DNA of 64,000 nucleotides from Acetoanaerobium noterae (GTDB lineage: Bacteria > Bacillota > Clostridia > Peptostreptococcales > Filifactoraceae), in the NCBI RefSeq assembly GCF_900168025.1, contig NZ_FUYN01000003.1, positions 124,001-188,000 on the forward strand, given 5' to 3'. The notes below the pieces were generated by a model. That model did no database searches. It was not told the origin of the DNA and saw only the letters and a program-made list of their open reading frames with translations. The position numbers and the translations under genes were made by a program. Below are positions 43,319-52,982 of this stretch, in pieces (the stretch's first letter is position 1; each line of letters opens with the position of its first letter).

Positions 43319-44278
43319 TTATTGCTGAAGCAATTCTAATATAGATTCTGGCACATAGGTTCTTGCATCTTTTACCTCTGGAGATACTTCAAATTTTTGA
43401 AGGCTTTTATTATAGCCATACATTTGCTGACCTATAGTAACTGTAAATGAAGAATTTTCTTTTCTTAGTGTTGCAGTTTTCGTAGAGTTATCCCATGCAA
43501 TTTCATATCCAAAATGGTCTGCCACCTGCTTAAGAGGAATCATATTAACACCATTAGCCATATATCCAGAGTCTATGATTTTTTCTAAGGCTTCATCCTT
43601 TACTGGCATTTCATCTGCATCCTTTTCAAGCATTATAACTTGTTTTGGATTTGTTTGAGCTGGGATGCTCTTAGTAGAAACATCGTAAACAACTACTAAA
43701 TCTTTGTTTTTTAATTTCTCGATATCAACGCTCTTTCCATGCTTATCGATAAGCACTGAAGAATCTGATATGTTAAGCTTGAGATTATTGTCAATACTTG
43801 TTAAGTTTTCATCAAAATAAGAATGCTTAACAAAATTCTTAGTATCATCTGAGCTTATCATTATAAATTCTGGATTTATAACTGGAGGATATATTAGTAT
43901 CATAGGCATATCTTTTCTATAAAAGCCTCTAATTTTCTGTCCTTTTTCTATTTTGTCTAGAGCTTGAATTGTAGCTGTGTCTTGATTTACTACAAGCATA
44001 TCTCCTTTTAAGTTAAATTGTCCTATAACCTCATCTGACTTACCATCTGTCATTATAACAGAGGTATATCCATTATTTGATTTAATTTCCTTTACATAGC
44101 CTTCAAAGCTCATATAGCTTATTTTTTCTTCTTTTAAGCTATCATCTTGTATTACTCCAGCTTTAGCATTTACTTGCTCAGCTGAATTGCTAGTCAAAAC
44201 AGAATCTGCCATAGCAATATTAGACGTCATTCCCAATACTAAAGAACCTACTGTAAACACTTTTATCATTTTTTTCAT
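43319..44278 (-). CDS. secreted protein with copper-amine-oxidase-like (stalk) domain
   Basis: A 319-residue exported protein, start at 44278 (AAAGGATGG upstream). The signal peptide MIKVFTVGSLVLGMTSNIAM is cleaved after AMA. Residues 50-150 form a beta-barrel-like domain (FEGYVKEIKSNNGYTSVIM, KIEKGQKIRGFY). The last 90 residues are the copper amine oxidase N-terminal-like domain (YMANGVNMIPLKQVADHFG, then YEIAWDNSTKTATLRK, YVPESILEL), a non-enzymatic surface module in Firmicutes, thought to bind cell-wall material. It is a single-gene unit. Confidence 0.85.
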   Translation of the reverse strand: MKKMIKVFTVGSLVLGMTSNIAMADSVLTSNSAEQVNAKAGVIQDDSLKEEKISYMSFEGYVKEIKSNNGYTSVIMTDGKSDEVIGQFNLKGDMLVVNQDTATIQALDKIEKGQKIRGFYRKDMPMILIYPPVINPEFIMISSDDTKNFVKHSYFDENLTSIDNNLKLNISDSSVLIDKHGKSVDIEKLKNKDLVVVYDVSTKSIPAQTNPKQVIMLEKDADEMPVKDEALEKIIDSGYMANGVNMIPLKQVADHFGYEIAWDNSTKTATLRKENSSFTVTIGQQMYGYNKSLQKFEVSPEVKDARTYVPESILELLQQ

Positions 44279-44418
44279 AGTAACCATCCTTTTTCTATAG
44301 GAATATAAGCATAATGTAGCTATATTCCCATAATAGTTTTTTGATATATTTTAAATTGCTTACATATAGGTTCTCATATCTGGCTCAATAAGTCCATTTC
44401 AAACTATTTACAGTTTGT

Positions 44419-45078
44419 TTACATAATTTCATCAATTTTTCCAGACTTCATGCAAAGCACCTTGTCAGCATGCTTCTTGCACTGCTCATCATGGCTTACC
44501 ATCACTATAGAAGTTCCTTGATTGCTAAGCTTTTTTAGCTTAACTAGAACTTTTTCAGACCATTTTTCATCTAAATCATTAGTAGGCTCATCTAGAAATA
44601 TAACCTCAGGCTTTTTAACTATAGCCATAAGAACCATTACTCTTCTTTTTTGACCTCCACTAAGGGTATTTGGCAGCTTATCTTTATGCTTTAAAAGACC
44701 AAACTCTTCTAATAACCCATCAATTTCAAGCTCAGAATTATTAAGTCCTTTCATTAGCATTAGATTTTCATTTACTGTTAGCGCTTCTACTAATTGTGGT
44801 TCTTGAAAAACAAAACCCATTTTGTTTCTTCTGTATGAATTTAGTTCATCTTCATTTGACCAGTTAAGTGGCTTTCCACCAAACATTAGCTCTCCCTTGT
44901 CTGGTTTTAGCATTAGTCCCATTATATACAGTAGAGTAGATTTTCCTGCTCCAGACTCCCCTGTTATTAATATAAACTCTCCTTTATTTATATCTACGCT
45001 CACATCATCAGCTGCATAAATATCTTCTGTATCTTTGTACATCTTTACAAGGTTTTTAACTTCCATAATCTTATCCAT
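44419..45078 (-). CDS. ABC transporter ATPase, MacB/LolD type
   Basis: A 219-residue NBD: Walker A GESGAGKST, Q-loop FVFQEP, signature LSGGQKRRVMV, Walker B VIFLDEPTNDLD, H-loop VSHDEQC. It belongs to the class paired with FtsX-like permeases that move lipids, peptides or transmit force. Its ATG overlaps the permease stop (TAATG at 45078). Confidence 0.92.
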   Translation of the reverse strand: MDKIMEVKNLVKMYKDTEDIYAADDVSVDINKGEFILITGESGAGKSTLLYIMGLMLKPDKGELMFGGKPLNWSNEDELNSYRRNKMGFVFQEPQLVEALTVNENLMLMKGLNNSELEIDGLLEEFGLLKHKDKLPNTLSGGQKRRVMVLMAIVKKPEVIFLDEPTNDLDEKWSEKVLVKLKKLSNQGTSIVMVSHDEQCKKHADKVLCMKSGKIDEIM

Positions 45079-46289
45079 TATCTTACACCTCCAGAAGTAA
45101 AGACATCCTTAGGTTCATTTTTATTGATTTTTACAACAGGAATAATTGAAACAAGTACCCCTATTACAATCGAAAGCATAATACCAAGCAGTCCTGGCAA
45201 GAGTCTATCTGCTAAAGTAAACGCCCCTTGCGGCATTAAAACTATTTTGTTTACCATATCATACATATAGCCACTTAGCGATATACCCATTAGGCTTCCA
45301 ACTACTCCTCCGAGTACTATAATAGTCAAAACCTCAATCGTATACATAAAGATAAGCTCAGATTTTTTATATCCCATAGCTCTTAAGTATCCCATTTCCT
45401 TTTCCCTCTGAGAAGCCATTACATTAAATATCCCAAATAGAGCAATCAGAGTTATTAAGAATGTCGAGCCTGCAAATATCATCAGTATTTCAGATACATT
45501 TGCTATAGTTTCCTTCACTTCCATTTTTTGCTGGCTCAAGGATATAACCTGAGCATCTATTTTAGATTTTTTTATATCCATTACTACTTTTTCTACATCT
45601 GCTCCATCCTTGACCTTTATCATAACAGCTGAAATGAGCTCTTCAGGTTTTTGTTTTAGGAAGTAGTCCCCTGCATCAGCATCAAAAAATACATCTGCAA
45701 GCCATATACTATCATTTATATTCATTATTATAGTGTCATCTAGAGCTGTCTCGGTTGGCATTAATGTCCCAGCCAGTTCAAAAACCTGATCCATAATTTC
45801 AATACTTCCCTCTTCATCAGGCATGACATTTACCCCTAGAATAACCTCTTTCTCGCCCAAAGAGGTTATGTGGTTTTTCTCTAGCCATGGCTTCACTAAA
45901 AAGTCTGAATCATAATCTATTCCTAAAACTCTGTAGCTCACTGGAAAAGTACAACATCCATACTGAGTGAGTGTTCTTAGAAAAAATTGAGCTGAATACT
46001 GTGAAATATTTTCCTTTGGAATTTCATCCAGTACGCTTTTATCCATAAACCCCATCACTGGAGAACCCGAATACATAAGCTCTTTTGCATCCTTATCTGC
46101 ATTGTTTGGAAGTATTATTATGTCTGCTCCCATTCTGTCAGAAACAATATCGACAGCTTTATTTGAAGAAAAATATAAAGTAAATATAATGACAAAAATA
46201 CAAATTGTAACTGCTGATAGCAAGCTTATAAGTACTGCTTTATTTCTTCTTCGCAGTACATTGTAAAACCCTAACTTATATATGTTCAT
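45078..46289 (-). CDS. FtsX/MacB-type ABC permease
   Basis: A 403-residue permease, start at 46289 (GAGGTG upstream). One N-terminal membrane helix, a large outer domain (residues 45-265, DRMGADIIILPNNADKDAKE) and three C-terminal helices with the typical FtsX ending (MASQREKEMGYLRAMGYKK, then LPGLLGIMLSIVIGVLVSII). It forms a type VII ABC mechanotransporter with the ATPase. Substrate unknown. A divergent DUF4418 gene shares its control region. Confidence 0.9.
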   Translation of the reverse strand: MNIYKLGFYNVLRRRNKAVLISLLSAVTICIFVIIFTLYFSSNKAVDIVSDRMGADIIILPNNADKDAKELMYSGSPVMGFMDKSVLDEIPKENISQYSAQFFLRTLTQYGCCTFPVSYRVLGIDYDSDFLVKPWLEKNHITSLGEKEVILGVNVMPDEEGSIEIMDQVFELAGTLMPTETALDDTIIMNINDSIWLADVFFDADAGDYFLKQKPEELISAVMIKVKDGADVEKVVMDIKKSKIDAQVISLSQQKMEVKETIANVSEILMIFAGSTFLITLIALFGIFNVMASQREKEMGYLRAMGYKKSELIFMYTIEVLTIIVLGGVVGSLMGISLSGYMYDMVNKIVLMPQGAFTLADRLLPGLLGIMLSIVIGVLVSIIPVVKINKNEPKDVFTSGGVR

Positions 46290-46430
46290 AATGCACCTCA
46301 TATTTAGTTTTATGTATTACGATTATTAATTTTATCTATGTATTCTATAAATTATTATTATAGGCTTTGCAAAGTTAAATCTCCTATTTGTATGATATAA
46401 TCGTTTAGAATTTAGCAAAGGAGAGATGAA

Positions 46431-46835
46431 ATGAAAAAATATGTAAACCTTTTAAACTCAATCTTAGGAACTATACTGCTAATAGCTGTAAAGTACATAA
46501 GCCCTGTCTGTACTGGGAAAGTCTTGCTTCAAAGTGGCAAGGAAATGCCTATGAGATGTCATTACACCAGTACTGCTGTAATACTTATCGCTATTATTCT
46601 GATAGTTTTATCTATTGAGCTCTACATAAGAAAAGCTCATCTTCCAATTACATTTATAGTACTTGGACTTATACTATTTATCATTCCACTTGATACACCA
46701 TTTAGTATAGGTGTATGTATGAAGCCTATGGAGTGTCACTCTACAGCTCTATGGATTAAAATCATCAGCGGAATTCTTATTTTAAGTGGAATATCTACTT
46801 TCTTCTTAAAGGATGAAAACTCTAAAATCGTCTAG
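46431..46835 (+). CDS. DUF4418 family membrane protein
   Basis: A 134-residue protein with four membrane helices. The family signature is visible as two matching elements: CTGKVLLQSGKEMPMRCHYT and IGVCMKPMECHSTALW, each with a Met-x-CH motif (residues 43-44 and 102-103) placed near the membrane surface and able to bind a metal. It lies divergent from an FtsX-type ABC pair, and such genes often occur together; function unknown. AAAGGAGAG precedes the start; TATAAT at 46396-46401 is a possible -10. Confidence 0.82.
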   Translation: MKKYVNLLNSILGTILLIAVKYISPVCTGKVLLQSGKEMPMRCHYTSTAVILIAIILIVLSIELYIRKAHLPITFIVLGLILFIIPLDTPFSIGVCMKPMECHSTALWIKIISGILILSGISTFFLKDENSKIV

Positions 46836-46872
46836 GTAAATTAATCTTAAAAAATTAATGCGATTCACAAGA

Positions 46873-46917
46873 AAACACCTCAAATCTTTTCTCTTAGATT
46901 TATGAGGTGTTTTAATT
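46873..46917. terminator. bidirectional terminator at the end of the ydj/ynj-like operon
   Basis: AAAACACCTCAAATCT pairs with AGATTTATGAGGTGTTTT, flanked by A and T runs. It overlaps the stop of the last operon gene. Confidence 0.85.
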
Positions 46918-47588
46918 TAGTCATTTTCTGGCATAACACTAGATTTCTTAGAAAGAGCTTTTCCTAATAATATCGAGCCTGCTGTAAGTAAAATTACTAA
47001 TATGATAGAAATTATAAATTCGGGTGACCTTACATCTAGTATCTTATCCCCTACGTTTAGAAAAATAACAGTTCCTGGCAAGATGCCAATTAAGGTCGCT
47101 ATCGTATACTGAGTAAAGCCTATCTCAGCAAGTCCAGATGCATAGTTTATGACGTTATATGGCATAGCAGGAATAAGTCTGCAAATGAAAACTATCAAAA
47201 AGCTATCTCTACTACTCGATTCCATAAATTTATCCCACCAAGCCTTTGGCATTTTTTCTTTAAGGTAGCTTCTTATCATATCCTTTGATAGTATTTTTGC
47301 TATGTAGTACATAATGCTGCTGTTTATTATTGCTCCTATAATCGTATATAAAGTTCCATCCCATAGCCCAAACGAAAGTCCTCCTGCTAAAGCAAGCACT
47401 GGCACTGGAAAAAAGAATATAGGAAGTACTATCCATACTCCTATATAAGCAAAAGGAGCAAGAGAGCCAAAACCATCAACCCAATTTCTTATTGATGCTG
47501 CAGTAATATCGCAAAGAAAAGAATTATAAATACAAATGAAAAATGCTAAAGTCGCTATTATAATTATAATTTTCTTTAGTTTAGTCAC
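46917..47588 (-). CDS. TVP38/TMEM64 (VTT-domain) membrane protein, YdjX/YdjZ-like
   Basis: A 223-residue protein with five or six membrane helices. The VTT core reads VLALAGGLSFGLWDGTLYTIIG, FIVFICRLIPAMPYNVINYASGL and IGILPGTVIFLNVGD; the R-x-x-P-x-x-x-x-N motif and GxxPGT are conserved. VTT/DedA proteins are lipid scramblases or flippases in characterised cases. Last gene of a nine-gene operon that mirrors E. coli ydjXYZ-ynjABCDEF, where two such proteins flank ydjY. Confidence 0.9.
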   Translation of the reverse strand: MTKLKKIIIIIATLAFFICIYNSFLCDITAASIRNWVDGFGSLAPFAYIGVWIVLPIFFFPVPVLALAGGLSFGLWDGTLYTIIGAIINSSIMYYIAKILSKDMIRSYLKEKMPKAWWDKFMESSSRDSFLIVFICRLIPAMPYNVINYASGLAEIGFTQYTIATLIGILPGTVIFLNVGDKILDVRSPEFIISIILVILLTAGSILLGKALSKKSSVMPEND

Positions 47589-47614
47589 ACTTGCTCCTCC
47601 TTCATCAAAATTAC

Positions 47615-47638
47615 AGCCTGATGCAAAAACATCAGGCT
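47615..47638 (-). terminator. intraoperonic hairpin between the two VTT genes
   Basis: AGCCTGATG pairs perfectly with CATCAGGCT around a six-base loop; followed by TGTAATTTTG. A partial terminator or processing site. Confidence 0.6.
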
Positions 47639-47646
47639 GATTCTAA

Positions 47647-48837
47647 CTAGCTAGCTTTATCAATAGTTTTTTTTGCATTTTGTTTATCATTGTATACCTT
47701 TTTAGCTATACCTATCATTATCGATAGTGCAAATAAAGTAAGTAAGCCTACAAATAGCTTTTGAGCTCCACCTGTAAGAGTTCCTCCTACATATGAGTAT
47801 ACTATAGTAGCAGGAAGCTGCCCAAGTCCAGTTGCAATAAAGAACGCCCAGAATCTCATATTAGTAAGTCCTGCCGCATAGCTTACAAAGTCAAAAGAAA
47901 CAAATGGAAGCAGTCTACAAATTAAGATTGCAAACTTACCGTACTTTTCAAAGAATACGTCAACACTCTCCATAGCACCCTTGCTAGTAAGCTTTTCAAC
48001 TGCATCTCTACCTAGCACTCTAGCAATAAAGAAGCATAGTGCTGCTCCTGCCATAGCAGAGGACCAAGATAAAATTGCTCCTTGCCACCATCCAAATATG
48101 GCAGCATTTGATAATGTAATTAAAAATGCTGGAATAGGAGCCGCAATTGATTGAAGCACCATAAGAGTAAATGAAACAACTACTGCTAATTTTCCAAATG
48201 ATCTTAGGTATTCTATTACTATCTGAGTGTCTAGTCTAGAAATAGTTGCAAATGCTTCATTAAGTCCTGTATGAAGTGAGTCTATAGTAAAATAGCAAAT
48301 CATAAAAATCCCGATACCTGCTAGAGCAATAATTCTACCTAGCTTTCTCTTCTTCTTAATTTGCTCAAGCTCTGATGCATCTATTTCCTCACGAAGGTCT
48401 TTAAGCTTTAGCTCGCTTTCTTTTAAAGCTTTTCTTTCCTCTTTTGTATATTCCTTTTGATATTTCTTTAAAGTCATTATGATATAGATATTCACTAAAT
48501 TTACCACAATTACAAAAGCTAAAAAATACGGTCTAACCTGTGAAACTGGAGTAGTAATAACCAATGTTTCTTTTGTAATATATAAAAACTGCTGTAGTCT
48601 TCCAGTTACAAGAGCTAAAAATACTGCTAGCCCTTCTATAATGAAAAACGAATATTTCCAATCAAGTCTTTGCTTTGATAAAGCAACCATAGATCCAAAA
48701 GCAGTGAATATATACATCACTAGCCCAAGACCTACCATCATCTCATACGCTACACTAAAGAACAGTAGCATATTAATAAGAAAGCCTAGTGCTATACCTG
48801 TAGCAGTATAGTAGAACAGCAATCTTAATTTTTTCAT
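47647..48837 (-). CDS. TVP38/TMEM64 (VTT-domain) protein with N-terminal membrane extension
   Basis: A 396-residue protein. Residues 1-135 hold four extra membrane helices, 135-165 a charged coiled coil (KEERKALKESELKLKDLREE), and 170-385 a VTT domain with LSNAAIFGWWQGAILSW, FAILICRLLPFVSFDFVSYA and TGLGQLPATIVYSYVGGT. The core is homologous to the shorter VTT protein downstream, but the extension is unusual and may couple to other operon products. AGGAGGTAATTAG precedes the start. Confidence 0.9.
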   Translation of the reverse strand: MKKLRLLFYYTATGIALGFLINMLLFFSVAYEMMVGLGLVMYIFTAFGSMVALSKQRLDWKYSFFIIEGLAVFLALVTGRLQQFLYITKETLVITTPVSQVRPYFLAFVIVVNLVNIYIIMTLKKYQKEYTKEERKALKESELKLKDLREEIDASELEQIKKKRKLGRIIALAGIGIFMICYFTIDSLHTGLNEAFATISRLDTQIVIEYLRSFGKLAVVVSFTLMVLQSIAAPIPAFLITLSNAAIFGWWQGAILSWSSAMAGAALCFFIARVLGRDAVEKLTSKGAMESVDVFFEKYGKFAILICRLLPFVSFDFVSYAAGLTNMRFWAFFIATGLGQLPATIVYSYVGGTLTGGAQKLFVGLLTLFALSIMIGIAKKVYNDKQNAKKTIDKAS

Positions 48838-48891
48838 CTAATTACCTCCTAAAGGTTCCCTTTAAATGGAGCCTTCAACTTTTTTCTATAA

Positions 48892-49590
48892 TTATTCAGC
48901 TATAGAATATACTGTAGCTATATATGTTCCGTCTTCTGGCAATACATCTCCATTACCCATGAATGTAACTTCACTTGTTTTTTCAACTGAGCCATAAGTA
49001 TAAGCAGAGTTTGAAATTATTCCTACTGGACAGCTATCAAGGCAAGATAAGCAACCAGTGTTTTTATTTTTTGCCATTTCAAGATTTCCACCAAATTTAA
49101 ATGCAATTTGTTTTCCATTGCTGTCTTTGATTACTTCATTTACATCGTATTCTTTTTCTGCGCCGTTCCATGTAACCTTCATATCTAGAGCAGTACCCTC
49201 AACATGAGTAGTTGCACCATTATCTACAGTCATATTATTTCCTGGCTCAGCTCCTATTTCAACTAATGCATCATAAAACGCAACTGGATCAGCATATGCT
49301 GTAAATACTGATTTCGCACCATTAGTACCATCTTTAAATACTGAAGCATGACGAGTTACTTCTGTGAAATATTTTCCATTTACTTGAGTAAGTACAGTTA
49401 CAGTTTTTGCTTCTTTGTCTACAAGTATAGGATTTTCTAATGATACTCCTCCTACTTGATCTGGAGCTGCAGGTTCCTCTTGAGCAGCTGGCTCTTCAGT
49501 AGTTTCAGCTGGTGCATTACTGCAGCCTGCAAATCCAAGCATACTGATTCCTAAAATAATAGCTAAAAGTGCTTTCTTTTTAAATTTCAT
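48892..49590 (-). CDS. YdjY-like Fe-S/Cys-rich lipoprotein
   Basis: A 232-residue lipoprotein: signal LLAIILGISMLGFAGC with lipobox FAGC (Cys 22), then an acidic Pro/Glu linker. The YdjY domain follows (ENPILVDKEAKTVTVLTQVN, GAKSVFTAYADPVAFYDALVEIG), and it carries NKNTGCLSCLDSCPVG near residue 185, a CX2CX3CP set fit for an iron-sulfur or other metal centre outside the membrane. E. coli YdjY lies between two VTT genes in the homologous cluster. Function unknown; redox at the surface is my inference. Confidence 0.88.
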   Translation of the reverse strand: MKFKKKALLAIILGISMLGFAGCSNAPAETTEEPAAQEEPAAPDQVGGVSLENPILVDKEAKTVTVLTQVNGKYFTEVTRHASVFKDGTNGAKSVFTAYADPVAFYDALVEIGAEPGNNMTVDNGATTHVEGTALDMKVTWNGAEKEYDVNEVIKDSNGKQIAFKFGGNLEMAKNKNTGCLSCLDSCPVGIISNSAYTYGSVEKTSEVTFMGNGDVLPEDGTYIATVYSIAE

Positions 49591-49712
49591 AAATAAAACC
49601 CTCCTGTTAATTATTAAATTATATGTATAACCTAGTTAAGTCTACCATTTAAGTATTAGTATTACAAACAAATTGAGAGATTTTATCTATTGATATTTTT
49701 TATAAAAACTAT

Positions 49713-50300
49713 TTAATTTTTTAATAGTTCATATGCTTCTTTTAGCCTTTGACCTGCTGTAAATAAAATTGCTAAAAAATATACTATTGTTATTATGATG
49801 ATATGATTAGAAAATAGCATCATAAGAGATGACATTATAAAGCCTTCAGTTCTTTCAGCCAAGCCAGCTTGATAATAAAATGCTTTATTTTTAGTATTCT
49901 TACTAAGTGCTCCTACAGTCAAAAATACTGTCATTGATATAATGATTGAACCAGTCAGCATTATGAGAACTAGTCTAGCCTGTGGATATAGTACAGCTAA
50001 AGAAATAATAACTGATAGCTCTACTATTCTATCAAAGGTTATATCCATAAGTGCTCCCCAGGAAGAGCTCGTGCCTGTTTTTCTAGCTATAGCCCCATCT
50101 ACTGCATCAAGCAGTCCAGATATCCAAAGTACAGCTGTCGCAATGAGGGGCGCTCCCATAAGCATCCAGATTCCACTAGATATTCCTAGCACAAAAGCTA
50201 AAACTGTTACTTTATTTGCAGAAATATTTCTATTTATAAAGCCATTTGCAACGCTCTCTATTATTGGCTCAACATATTTTCTTCCATGAGTGTCTAGCAT
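49713..50300 (-). CDS. CDP-alcohol phosphatidyltransferase family protein, YnjF-like
   Basis: A 195-residue integral membrane enzyme. The full catalytic signature DGAIAR-(8)-G-(3)-D-(3)-D is present at about 67-88 (DAVDGAIARKTG, WGALMDITFD). Such enzymes swap CMP on a CDP-alcohol for an alcohol headgroup. The housekeeping members PgsA and PssA would not lie in this operon; E. coli YnjF is its counterpart in the ynj cluster. It follows the ABC ATPase gene by three bases, so a headgroup imported by the transporter could be its substrate (inference). Confidence 0.9.
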   Translation of the reverse strand: MLDTHGRKYVEPIIESVANGFINRNISANKVTVLAFVLGISSGIWMLMGAPLIATAVLWISGLLDAVDGAIARKTGTSSSWGALMDITFDRIVELSVIISLAVLYPQARLVLIMLTGSIIISMTVFLTVGALSKNTKNKAFYYQAGLAERTEGFIMSSLMMLFSNHIIIITIVYFLAILFTAGQRLKEAYELLKN

Positions 50301-50303
50301 AAT

Positions 50304-51323
50304 TTACTCCTTCACTTCATATATAAACAGCTTATCTTCTAAGAACCTAATCCCAATTTCTTGATCCTCAACAAAATTACAGCTGCTATCTGCTACTGCC
50401 TTAAGCTTTATATTTCCTAATTCTAACTCAAGATATTTTTTCTCTCCAGCAAATTTCTCCCTAAGTAGCCTTGCCTTAATGCTCGATGATTCGTCGATTA
50501 CTATAGCTTCTGGTCTTATAATGATGCTTACTTTTTCATTTTCAAATCTCGAATTAATTTTTACTCCGAATAACTCAATAATATTTGATTTAGAATAGCC
50601 TTCAATCAGATTATAAGTACTCACAAGCTTTGCAACTTCAAGGGTTCTAGGCTCATTATAAACTTCCATGCTACTGCCAATCTGCTCTATTTTTCCATCT
50701 ATCATAACAGCTATTTTATCTGAATACATCATAGCTTCTTCTTTTTCATGAGTCACCATTATTGTAGTGATATTTAGCTTCCTTTGGATAGTCATCACTA
50801 AATCTCTTACACTTTCTTTTAGATTTGCATCCAAATTCGAAAATGGCTCATCTAAAAGTAGTACACTAGGCTCTATAGCAAGCGCTCTAGCAAGAGCTAT
50901 CCTTTGCTTTTGTCCCCCAGAAAGCTCATGAGGATATCTTTTGTTATAGCCTTCTAAAGAAACTAGGCTCAGCATTTCGTCTACCTTTGACTTTATTTCA
51001 GCTTTTGGCTTTCCCATCATCTTAAGTCCAAAGCCTACATTTTTTTCAATGTTTAGATGAGGGAATAAAACATAATCCTGAAACACAATAACTGCCTTTC
51101 TTTTTTCAATTGGCAAATCATTTATTCTCTTTTCTCCAATATAAATATCTCCACTATCTGGTGAAAGTATTCCAGCTATGAGCTTAAGAGTTGTAGTTTT
51201 GCCACATCCAGACTCTCCAAGCAGGGAAAGAATCTCTCCTTGCTCTACCTCTAGGTTTATATTTTCAATTACCTTAGTATGTCCAAAGCTCTTATAAATA
51301 TTATTTAAAACTATTTTAGACAT
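50304..51323 (-). CDS. ABC importer ATPase, YnjD-like (PotA/ThiQ class)
   Basis: A 339-residue ATPase: Walker A GESGCGKTT, signature LSGGQKQRIALARAL, Walker B VLLLDEPFSNLD, H-loop VTHEKEE, and a C-terminal TOBE-like regulatory part (SIIIRPEAIVIDESS). Energises the two permeases that precede it, overlapping the second by eight bases. Class is that of polyamine, thiamine, iron and phosphonate importers. Confidence 0.93.
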   Translation of the reverse strand: MSKIVLNNIYKSFGHTKVIENINLEVEQGEILSLLGESGCGKTTTLKLIAGILSPDSGDIYIGEKRINDLPIEKRKAVIVFQDYVLFPHLNIEKNVGFGLKMMGKPKAEIKSKVDEMLSLVSLEGYNKRYPHELSGGQKQRIALARALAIEPSVLLLDEPFSNLDANLKESVRDLVMTIQRKLNITTIMVTHEKEEAMMYSDKIAVMIDGKIEQIGSSMEVYNEPRTLEVAKLVSTYNLIEGYSKSNIIELFGVKINSRFENEKVSIIIRPEAIVIDESSSIKARLLREKFAGEKKYLELELGNIKLKAVADSSCNFVEDQEIGIRFLEDKLFIYEVKE

Positions 51324-52128
51324 ATTTGTACTCCTTTAATTTACCTCTATACATACTCGATGTAAGCTTTTCTACTATAACAAGCCCTATTAAGCTTGCA
51401 AACAAAAATACGGTTCCATATACAGAACCCATTGTTCTATCTCCACTTTCTATATATGGAAACATGAGCATAGTAAATGTTGTTATTTTTCCTGCCCCTA
51501 TTAATACATTTATAAAGTATTGACCAAAAGAAACTATAAAGGACATGCTAAGCGCAGTTATGATTCCTGGGAATATCATAGGCAAAGTGATATAAACAAA
51601 GGTCTGAGTACCACTTGCCCCTAGCACTCTAGCCTGATAATTCATTTTATCTCCAATAATTTCAAATACGTTTTTAAGTATCCAGTAAGAATATGGAATG
51701 CAAGGAAGAATGTTGATAAGTACTAAGCCTGAAAAGCTACCTCCTAGATTCATTCTCAAGAAATGTATATGTATTCCCATAGCCACTACTACAGTAGGTA
51801 CAATAGCCGGCAAAAATATTAGCATTTCAATTTGTTTTTTGAATTTAAAGTTATAATGCGCCATTGCTTTGGCCGCTGGAATAGTAATTCCTACAGTTAT
51901 AATAGAAGCGATAAAGGAAATACACATACTGATACATATTATTTCAAAGGTTTTAGCTCTTGCTCCAAATATATAGCTCCAACCTCTAAGTCCATAATCC
52001 GTAGGAACAAGGCTAGGCCACTGCCATCTGTTAGCAAAGCTCCAGATTATGATTAATAAAAGAGGCAATATTATCGATAAAACCATGCTATAGGCTATTA
52101 GTTTGTACTTTAATCTACTGTTTTTCAT
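51316..52128 (-). CDS. ABC importer permease 2, YnjC-like C-terminal half
   Basis: A 270-residue permease with six helices and the coupling EAA-like loop GASGTQTFVYITLPMIFPG (near 180-200). I choose the ATG at 52128 (AAAGGG upstream), overlapping the previous gene by 14 bases, over the longer frame from 52191. In E. coli, YnjC is a single double-length permease; here its two halves are separate genes. Confidence 0.9.
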   Translation of the reverse strand: MKNSRLKYKLIAYSMVLSIILPLLLIIIWSFANRWQWPSLVPTDYGLRGWSYIFGARAKTFEIICISMCISFIASIITVGITIPAAKAMAHYNFKFKKQIEMLIFLPAIVPTVVVAMGIHIHFLRMNLGGSFSGLVLINILPCIPYSYWILKNVFEIIGDKMNYQARVLGASGTQTFVYITLPMIFPGIITALSMSFIVSFGQYFINVLIGAGKITTFTMLMFPYIESGDRTMGSVYGTVFLFASLIGLVIVEKLTSSMYRGKLKEYKYV

Positions 52129-52981
52129 ATCTTGTAACCCTTTCGAAGCACTTAAAGTAAATATAGGCAAGAAATAGACCCATACTTGCAATGAAAAAAT
52201 TGATAGCCATAGCGTAAGGTCTGTTGCTAAGGATAGGATTTATGTACTCAATATAGGCTTTCACTGGTAAAGCTTTCGGATAGGTTGCTCCAAGCAGCAT
52301 AGGTATTTCATATGCGCCAAATGAAAAAGCGAATACTAGGATAAATGAAGATAATATCGATGGAATAAGTAAGGGAATAACTACATACCTCATGGCTTGA
52401 AAGCTACTTGCACCCAAATTTCTAGCCGCATCTGAAAGCTTTGTACTCAGCTTTGAAAGTACGTTATAGGTAATAAAAGCTATAAAAGGCAATTCCTTCC
52501 ATACATACGCCAAAATAATTCCAAATCCATTTTTTAAATAAAGTATCTGTGGAAAGCTTTCAAAGGAATCAATTACTCCTAAAGAAAATAAAACTCTTGC
52601 TAGAATTCCTGTCTGAGAAAAAATATTGTAAATAAGAAGTACAGAAAGAAGATGCGGCACTATTATTGGAATCCTAAAGGATTTAGAAAGCAGGTCTCCT
52701 TCATTTCCTAGCTTGTATACAGCTACAGCTAAAATAACTCCACCTAAGGTAGATATAAATGCAGAAATAAAAGATGTACGCATGGAAAAAACAAGGGATT
52801 CAATTAACCCCTTGTCTGTTAGTAATCTCATATAGTTATCTAATGTAAAGTCGTTTGACCCAATTGCGCTAAAGTATCCAATGCTCTGAGTAAAAGTAGT
52901 CATAACTCCTATCCCCAAAATGCCAATCAGAATTATAAGCACTGGCAAAAGCATCAAATACGGCTTTAATAGTATTTTCAC
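52115..52981 (-). CDS. ABC importer permease 1, YnjC-like N-terminal half
   Basis: A 288-residue permease with six helices; EAA loop LGASSFQAMRYVVIPLLIP (near 190). YSYFSAIGSNDFTLDNYMRLL-type periplasmic N-terminal segment follows helix 1. It begins one base after the stop of the binding-protein gene, so the genes are tightly coupled. Confidence 0.9.
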   Translation of the reverse strand: MKILLKPYLMLLPVLIILIGILGIGVMTTFTQSIGYFSAIGSNDFTLDNYMRLLTDKGLIESLVFSMRTSFISAFISTLGGVILAVAVYKLGNEGDLLSKSFRIPIIVPHLLSVLLIYNIFSQTGILARVLFSLGVIDSFESFPQILYLKNGFGIILAYVWKELPFIAFITYNVLSKLSTKLSDAARNLGASSFQAMRYVVIPLLIPSILSSFILVFAFSFGAYEIPMLLGATYPKALPVKAYIEYINPILSNRPYAMAINFFIASMGLFLAYIYFKCFERVTRYEKQ

Positions 52982-52982
52982 A

